From positions 1-53,801 of the forward strand of contig PABK01000007.1 in the NCBI GenBank assembly GCA_002699145.1: a stretch of DNA of 53,801 nucleotides, read 5' to 3'. Shown piece after piece: positions 52,518 through 53,801 of the stretch. The notes beneath the pieces were generated by a model. The model was not told the origin of the DNA. It was given only the letters and a program-made list of their open reading frames with translations, and did not search any database. Both the position numbers and the translations under genes were made by a program. Every line of letters begins with the position of its first letter. The stretch's first letter is position 1. Source of the DNA: Halioglobus sp. Its GTDB lineage: Bacteria > Pseudomonadota > Gammaproteobacteria > Pseudomonadales > Halieaceae.

Positions 52518-52740
52518 AGATTTCGACAAAAAGTTCGACCAGGGCAAGGAAGACATAATCGAGGATTTGGACCTTTCTAGTCTGAAACGGCCGAACCAGA
52601 CTCCGCGAAGAGTTAACGTAGATTTTCCCGAGTGGATGATCGTATCTCTCGATAAAGAGGCGGCAAGGTTGGGTGTAACTCGTCAGTCCATTATCAAAGT
52701 ATGGTTGGCAGAGCGCCTTGAACACGCCCCTAACAAGTAA
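52507..52740 (+). CDS. brnA: BrnA antitoxin
   Basis: The 77-residue protein has an acidic N-terminal region (FDQGKEDIIEDLDLS) and a C-terminal ribbon-helix-helix domain, RRVNVDFPEWMIVSLDKEAA followed by RLGVTRQSIIKVWLAERL. It should bind BrnT and the operator upstream of brnT. The last residues and the stop lie within attC site 4. Confidence 0.92.
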   Translation: MKAKDFDKKFDQGKEDIIEDLDLSSLKRPNQTPRRVNVDFPEWMIVSLDKEAARLGVTRQSIIKVWLAERLEHAPNK

Positions 52741-52782
52741 AGGCTGCGGACGGCTTCGCCGCCGCAGCTTTAGGCGTTACGT
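52728..52782 (+). other. attC site 4
   Basis: This 55-bp site runs from R'' CCCTAAC (52728-52734) to R' GTTACGT (52776-52782). It is very similar to attC site 3 (AAGTAAAGGC-GCGGACGGCTTC core), which suggests that the two sites are related. R'' complements the R' of attC site 3. Confidence 0.92.
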
Positions 52783-53079
52783 GCCTTCTAGCTGCCGAGC
52801 CAGGTCCATGCGTTTATGAAGTATCCTGACAATCTCTACTTCGGTATCCGGATGTTGGCGATAGAAAATTATGTGGCTGCCGTTTGGGAATTTACGGTAT
52901 CCGACCTTGATGAAATCGCATGTGGCTCCAGCCTCGGGACTTTCGGCTAGCATATGGAACGCATCGTCAAACTGCTTGGCGTACATTCTGCGCTGCTCCT
53001 TACCCCACCTGCGCTGAGTATAAGCTGCGATCGATTTCAAGTCCGCTTTGGCTGCTTCGGTAAGGGAAAATGACCCCAT
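52777..53079 (-). CDS. parE: ParE/RelE-superfamily toxin
   Basis: The 100-residue protein has the ParE fold signature: LTEAAKADLKSIAAYTQRRW at the start, then YRKFPNGSHIIFYRQ and VEIVRILHKRMD near the end. ParE proteins poison gyrase, while some RelE relatives cleave mRNA. The stop lies in the R' box of attC site 4. It is transcribed against the cassette direction, as often seen for cassette toxin-antitoxin pairs with their own promoter. Confidence 0.9.
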   Translation of the reverse strand: MGSFSLTEAAKADLKSIAAYTQRRWGKEQRRMYAKQFDDAFHMLAESPEAGATCDFIKVGYRKFPNGSHIIFYRQHPDTEVEIVRILHKRMDLARQLEGT

Positions 53080-53318
53080 TAGCCAAGTTCTTCGTCAAGC
53101 TCGTTCATGAACACTTCGTAGCTATATTCAGCTGTACCGCTCCTTTCTCCTTCTTCGAGAAGGCGCCTGAGCGTGGCGAGCTTCCTTTCCGAATCTTCGA
53201 ACTGTCGCAGGGCAGCTCTAACCACTTCGCTAGCCGAGGCGTATCTTCCCTCAGCGATTTGCTTGGCAATGAATCCTTCGAAGTGTTCGCCCAGTGTAAT
53301 GCTCGTGTTCTTGGCCAT
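53079..53318 (-). CDS. parD: ParD-type antitoxin
   Basis: The 79-residue protein has the ParD/CopG-like ribbon-helix-helix domain (TSITLGEHFEGFIAKQIAEG, then RYASASEVVRAALRQFED), followed by an acidic toxin-binding tail (AEYSYEVFMNELDEELG). Its stop overlaps the parE start by one base (TAATG). A GAGGT ribosome-binding site precedes the ATG. Confidence 0.92.
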   Translation of the reverse strand: MAKNTSITLGEHFEGFIAKQIAEGRYASASEVVRAALRQFEDSERKLATLRRLLEEGERSGTAEYSYEVFMNELDEELG

Positions 53319-53335
53319 GTTGCACCTCAGTCAAT

Positions 53336-53358
53336 ACCAATAAATACCTATTATTGGT
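53336..53358 (-). promoter_or_regulatory. Predicted ParDE operator
   Basis: ACCAATAA (53336-53343) and TTATTGGT (53351-53358) form an 8-bp-arm palindrome with a 7-bp spacer. It lies 18 bp upstream of the parD start. ParD-ParE complexes bind such palindromes to repress their own operon, so this is the likely operator and promoter region. Confidence 0.6.
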
Positions 53359-53365
53359 GCCGGGC

Positions 53366-53425
53366 ACGTAACAAGTCAAGCAACCGGGACCGCCTTACAG
53401 GCGGCCCGTTCTTGAGGCGTTATAT
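53366..53425 (+). other. attC site 5
   Basis: This 60-bp site runs from R'' ACGTAAC (53366-53372) to R' GTTATAT (53419-53425), with the inner palindrome GGGACCGCCTTACAGGCGGCCC. R'' complements the R' of attC site 4, closing the ParDE cassette. R' predicts that the next cassette ends with ATATAAC beyond the window. Confidence 0.92.
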
Positions 53426-53428
53426 GGC

Positions 53429-53801
53429 ATGAAGTACGCGCTTCTGATTCTAATCTTGCTCTGTCCTCTTGTGGTGAACGGTGAAGAAGATTCATGGGTT
53501 ACGGGAGCTCCGGCCTGGAGATTTTCTGAGAAGGAAATGGCCCAAATACCAGCCACCGATTATCGCGAGGTTGGGAAATCATTCAGAGATGTGGCTGTAT
53601 GGAAGCTCGCTCAGAAATCTATTATTCAGCTACCGATATCCGAATCGAAAAAACTCATTGAGCAAGGCCATGGTGAATTAGAGCAAAGAGACTATTTTCT
53701 TGTTCGAGAGAGGTGGTCCCAGTTATTTGAACAGCAAACCCGATTCTATAAGTGGATGCCTGCCCCGGGTTTAAGCTGCCATGGGGAGTGGCAGCGATTC
53801 A
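53429..53801 (+). CDS. Secreted cassette protein, cut by window edge
   Basis: The frame starts at ATG 53429, just after attC site 5, and runs off the end with 124 codons visible. It begins with a clear signal peptide (KYALLILILLCPLVVNG). A soluble region follows with DYREVGKSFRDVAVWKLAQK, then SESKKLIEQGHGELEQRDYF and RERWSQLFEQQTRFYKW. No family is recognised, and the C-terminus is missing. Confidence 0.75.
   Translation, partial: MKYALLILILLCPLVVNGEEDSWVTGAPAWRFSEKEMAQIPATDYREVGKSFRDVAVWKLAQKSIIQLPISESKKLIEQGHGELEQRDYFLVRERWSQLFEQQTRFYKWMPAPGLSCHGEWQRF

Larger units (their letters stand above)
50711..53801 (+). other. Integron-type gene cassette array (no integrase in view)
   Basis: Five attC sites in the same orientation separate short cassettes of much lower GC than the rest of the window. 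For the four complete cassettes the 7-mer that starts the cassette is the exact reverse complement of the 7-mer that ends it: GTTATGT/ACATAAC, GTTATAG/CTATAAC, GTTAGGG/CCCTAAC and GTTACGT/ACGTAAC. This is the rule for excised, circularised cassettes. No intI gene or attI site is visible. The array continues past 53801, and its left end is interrupted by IS66. It may be the tail of a chromosomal integron or an integrase-less attC cluster (CALIN). Confidence 0.9.

Noticed and set aside
1-53801. tRNA, rRNA or riboswitch genes
   Set aside because: No cloverleaf-like or conserved rRNA sequence was recognised on either strand while reading; this is not a covariance search.

Overview
The window looks like chromosomal DNA of a GC-rich gammaproteobacterium, most likely a marine, Cellvibrionales/Halieaceae-like organism. 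This is inferred from the protein types (CinA, PdxH, GloC-like and DUF2288 proteins, DUF3391-type HD-GYP), dense coding and the integron-type cassette array. No rRNA, tRNA or CRISPR array was seen. The species cannot be fixed from the sequence alone.

Layout. Bases 1-296 hold a 27-bp inverted repeat and three imperfect direct repeats. Bases 297-7933 hold housekeeping and metabolic genes on both strands: Fe-alcohol dehydrogenase, DUF924, Nudix hydrolase, CinA, PdxH, gamma-glutamyltransferase and an acyl-CoA thioesterase. Bases 8091-22331 hold a 13-gene co-directional cluster, with most junctions overlapping or under 40 bp. It encodes a TPR protein with a TonB-C-like end, several lipoproteins, a membrane-anchored TPR protein, a membrane-anchored PEGA protein with a cysteine-less FGE-like domain, a MotA/TolQ/ExbB-type channel protein, an actin/Hsp70-like protein, two von Willebrand A (vWA) proteins whose N-terminal helix resembles ExbD/TolR, and an M48 metalloprotease lipoprotein. 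I read it as an undescribed, probably ion-driven cell-envelope machine, and it is the main discovery candidate.

Bases 22315-33645 are mostly minus-strand genes: a GT39-like membrane protein, DUF2288, GloC-like hydrolase, dicarboxylate/amino-acid symporter, Kazal-type lipoprotein, M20 peptidase, SixA-like phosphatase, CBS protein, LOG-family protein, and an EAL/HD-GYP pair for cyclic-di-GMP with degenerate motifs. Bases 33679-48210 form an accessory glycan or metabolite region: PAP2 phosphatase, glycosyltransferase, PhyH dioxygenase, two FkbM methyltransferases, a sulfatase, two paralogous radical SAM/SPASM proteins around a SnoaL-like protein, a sulfotransferase, an aldolase/dehydrogenase fusion, a beta-propeller lipoprotein and a methyltransferase of lower GC.

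Bases 48288-50710 are an IS66-family insertion sequence (tnpA, tnpB, tnpC). It abuts an integron-type cassette array running from about 50711 off the right edge, without an integrase gene in view. Five attC sites can be drawn. In each of the four complete cassettes the two terminal 7-mers are exact reverse complements, as cassette excision and insertion predict. The cargo is a 5'-truncated HEPN-like gene, two small membrane proteins, a BrnT/BrnA toxin-antitoxin pair, a reversed ParE/ParD pair, and a secreted protein cut by the window edge. Palindromic putative operators precede both toxin-antitoxin operons.
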